From: Gammaproteobacteria bacterium
GTDB taxonomy: Bacteria > Pseudomonadota > Gammaproteobacteria > Pseudomonadales > Azotimanducaceae
Length of the DNA: 64,000 nucleotides
NCBI GenBank assembly: GCA_028824555.1
Contig: JAPPDJ010000096.1
Coordinates: forward strand, 1-64,000
Reading direction: 5' to 3'
Position numbers and translations under genes: made by a program. The notes beneath the pieces were generated by a model, which did not search any database, had not been told where the DNA came from, and saw only the letters and a program-made list of their open reading frames with translations. Positions within the stretch are counted from its first letter, which is position 1; each line of letters opens with the position of its first letter. This document shows, piece by piece, positions 62,351 to 64,000 of the stretch.

Positions 62351-63061
62351 ATGTGCGGGCGCTACAACGTTGTCTCGGATGCTGCGGCGTTGCGAGCCGC
62401 GTATTCGATGCTCGAAATACTCGAAGAGGAGATCGGCGAGGAACTGACCGCCAACTACAACTGCGCGCCCACGGATTCGCTGCCGATCATCCGACACCGG
62501 CCCGGCCGGGATGCAGCAGTGCTGGAAACCGCGCATTGGGGGTTGGTGCCGTTTTGGGCAAAGGACCGGAAGTCAGCCGCGCGGATGATCAACGCTCGGG
62601 CGGAGTCGCTTGGTGAGCGGCGGGCATTTCGGGATTCCGCTGAGCGGCGGCGCTGCCTGGTCCCTGCCACCGGCTGGTATGAGTGGCGCAAGGAAGGAAG
62701 TGTCCGGCAGCCGTGTGTGTTCGAATCCCAAGGCGTGATGACCTTTGCGGGTTTGTGGGCGTGGAACTCCTCGCTCCGCCTTGTCAGCTACACCATCGTC
62801 ACCGTGGCGGCGAATTCTGTCGTGGAACCTTGGCATGACCGGATGCCGGCGATGCTCGGCGAGCACGAACTTGCGTGTTGGCTCGATCCCGATGCGACGC
62901 TGGCGGACGTGATGCCGCTGCTCAAGCCCTATGCAGGCAACGACCTGTCCGCGCGTCGGGTAAGCCGTCGTGTTGGCGATGTGCGGCAGAACGATGCGGG
63001 GTTGCTCTGCGAGGACGGCGACGAGGACGGTCGCGGAAGGCCCCTGACGCTGCCGCTTTAG
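62351..63061 (+). CDS. SRAP-domain (YedK/HMCES-like) protein
   Basis: A 236-residue SOS-response-associated peptidase-like protein. The catalytic Cys2 in MCGRYNVV, Asn and Glu in the middle (APTDSLPI.., RMINARAESLG, GWYEWRK) and the late WHDRMPAML with its His are all present. HMCES/YedK bind abasic DNA through Cys2 and form a protective crosslink. No LexA box is seen before it. It starts 18 bases after the DUF5916 gene. Confidence 0.92.
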   Translation: MCGRYNVVSDAAALRAAYSMLEILEEEIGEELTANYNCAPTDSLPIIRHRPGRDAAVLETAHWGLVPFWAKDRKSAARMINARAESLGERRAFRDSAERRRCLVPATGWYEWRKEGSVRQPCVFESQGVMTFAGLWAWNSSLRLVSYTIVTVAANSVVEPWHDRMPAMLGEHELACWLDPDATLADVMPLLKPYAGNDLSARRVSRRVGDVRQNDAGLLCEDGDEDGRGRPLTLPL

Positions 63062-63065
63062 GCCT

Positions 63066-64000
63066 TCAGGGCGTGTAGGTCGGGCCGCTGCGTGGGCCCA
63101 ACTGGGTCTTGACGATGGGCCAGGCGTCTTCGATGAAGTCCACCAGAAGTGGGCGGGTGTCGCGGGGGTCGATCATCTCCTCGATGCCGAAGGCGTGCGC
63201 GTTGCGGAAGGGGCTTGAGATGGATTGCAGGCGCGCCTCGATTTCCTGGCGCTTTGCCTCCGGGTCTTCGGCGTTCTCGATCTCGCGCTTGTAGGCAATG
63301 GCCGCGCCGCCTTCGATGTGCATGGAGCCACCGTGCGTGGAGGGCCAGCAGAAGCGACGGTAGAGGGCATCGCCGCCGCGTTGGTGCAAGCCGCCGGCAA
63401 CGCCGTAGAGCTGACGCATGACGATGCAGACATAGGGCGTGCGGCTCTGAGTTAGGGTGGTCACCACACGAGCGCCGGCACGGACGATGCCAAGCTTTTC
63501 TTGGGCAGGGCCCACGGAAAAGCCCGGTTCATCGGCGAAGTACACCAGCGGCAGGTGGAACGTCTCGCAGAGCTCGATCAGGCGGATGGTCTTCTCGCCG
63601 GCGGCGATGTCCATGGAGCCGCCGTTGAACTTCGGGTGGTTGGCCATCACGCCCACCGGCCGACCGTTGATTCGAGCGAGGCCCGTCACTCGAGCGCGCC
63701 CGTAGTACGGTGCCATCTCGAAGAAGCTGCCGCGATCCAACACCGCGTCCAGCACCTTGCGCGGGTCGTAGATCTTGCGTCGGTCTCGGGGGACGATGCC
63801 GATGAGCGATTCATCACGGCGATTGGCGTCGTCTTCGGGTTCCACGGACGGCGGCTCGCCCCAGATGCTCTGGGGCAGGTAGGACAGGAAGCGGCGCACC
63901 TGGGCGATGGCGTCGGCCTCGTCCTCGGCAAGGTTCATGATGACGCCGTTGCGCAGCTGCACGCGCTCGTCGCCGAGTTCTTCCTTGGTGATGCTGCGGC
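63066..64000 (-). CDS. acyl-CoA carboxylase carboxyltransferase subunit (partial)
   Basis: The visible 311 codons are the C-terminal part of the biotin-dependent carboxyltransferase beta family (propionyl- or methylcrotonyl-CoA type): GSFFEMAPYYGRARVTGLAR, VGVMANHPKFNGGSMDI.., GPAQEKLGIVRAGARVV, GGLHQRGGDALYRRFCWPS. The frame stays open to the window edge (LGDERVQLRNGVI before 63962), so the gene begins beyond 64000. The local glycine-rich GGxxGG folds are intact. Confidence 0.9.
   Translation of the reverse strand, partial: RSITKEELGDERVQLRNGVIMNLAEDEADAIAQVRRFLSYLPQSIWGEPPSVEPEDDANRRDESLIGIVPRDRRKIYDPRKVLDAVLDRGSFFEMAPYYGRARVTGLARINGRPVGVMANHPKFNGGSMDIAAGEKTIRLIELCETFHLPLVYFADEPGFSVGPAQEKLGIVRAGARVVTTLTQSRTPYVCIVMRQLYGVAGGLHQRGGDALYRRFCWPSTHGGSMHIEGGAAIAYKREIENAEDPEAKRQEIEARLQSISSPFRNAHAFGIEEMIDPRDTRPLLVDFIEDAWPIVKTQLGPRSGPTYTP

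Noticed and set aside
1-64000. CRISPR array
   Set aside because: No series of regularly spaced identical repeats was seen; the dispersed repeats at 39-51 kb are irregular and unevenly spaced.

Overview
The window is GC-rich bacterial chromosome and looks like an uncultured or little-studied gammaproteobacterium. The main argument is the block mfd, a CsiV-family gene and a methylthioinosine-phosphorylase-like gene (22.4-27.8 kb), which matches the neighbourhood I recall from Pseudomonas. An imuA-imuB-dnaE2 SOS cassette, an AGCS symporter and CCA-encoding tRNA genes fit the same group. Genus or species cannot be named from this sequence.

Layout. 1-4293 is an IS1595-family transposon with 29-bp terminal inverted repeats (26 of 29 match). 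It carries a transposase, an HNH nuclease, a YfbU-like protein, small membrane proteins and two tRNA-like sequences; the window opens inside its left end. 4.5-10.8 kb is mostly housekeeping: glutathione reductase, an Na+/alanine symporter with an extra domain, a VapBC-type toxin-antitoxin pair, a nitroreductase and a D-aminoacylase-like amidohydrolase. 10.8-16.1 kb is the SOS mutagenesis operon behind a perfect CTGT-N8-ACAG LexA box. 16.2-22.4 kb is a defence-type insertion: Xre/RES toxin-antitoxin, McrB with an EVE-like domain, McrC, and an Rpn nuclease lying between two copies of the start of the phosphorylase gene. 22.4-28.4 kb is the conserved mfd block.

28.4-32.0 kb holds a PhyH dioxygenase divergent from an MFS transporter-Rieske oxygenase operon, probably for uptake and oxidation of a small organic compound. 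32.1-39.3 kb mixes a DUF234 ATPase, glutathione transferase, glyoxalase-like protein, a membrane endonuclease-like protein, a nucleotidyltransferase, two MacB/FtsX-type permeases without an ATPase, and a GNAT. 39.4-46.2 kb has secreted proteins (DUF1080-like, PhoX-like, a diheme lipoprotein) and a Baeyer-Villiger-type monooxygenase. 47.0-49.5 kb has an asparagine-synthetase-like enzyme, a small membrane protein and a possible short peptide gene. Dispersed repeats are concentrated at 39-51 kb.

50.8-58.7 kb is recombinogenic. A RelE/HigA pair has its toxin broken by a 4-bp duplication. Next to it is a 7.1-kb island bounded by 14-bp copies of the tRNA-Ser 3' end (51566 and 58634), carrying a frameshifted integrase, a lone HsdR-N-type nuclease, a HEPN-like protein and a decayed duplicate of the nuclease. 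Beyond two tRNA genes the core resumes with a SPOR-DUF5916 outer-membrane-type protein, an SRAP protein and the end of an acyl-CoA carboxylase subunit that runs out of the window.
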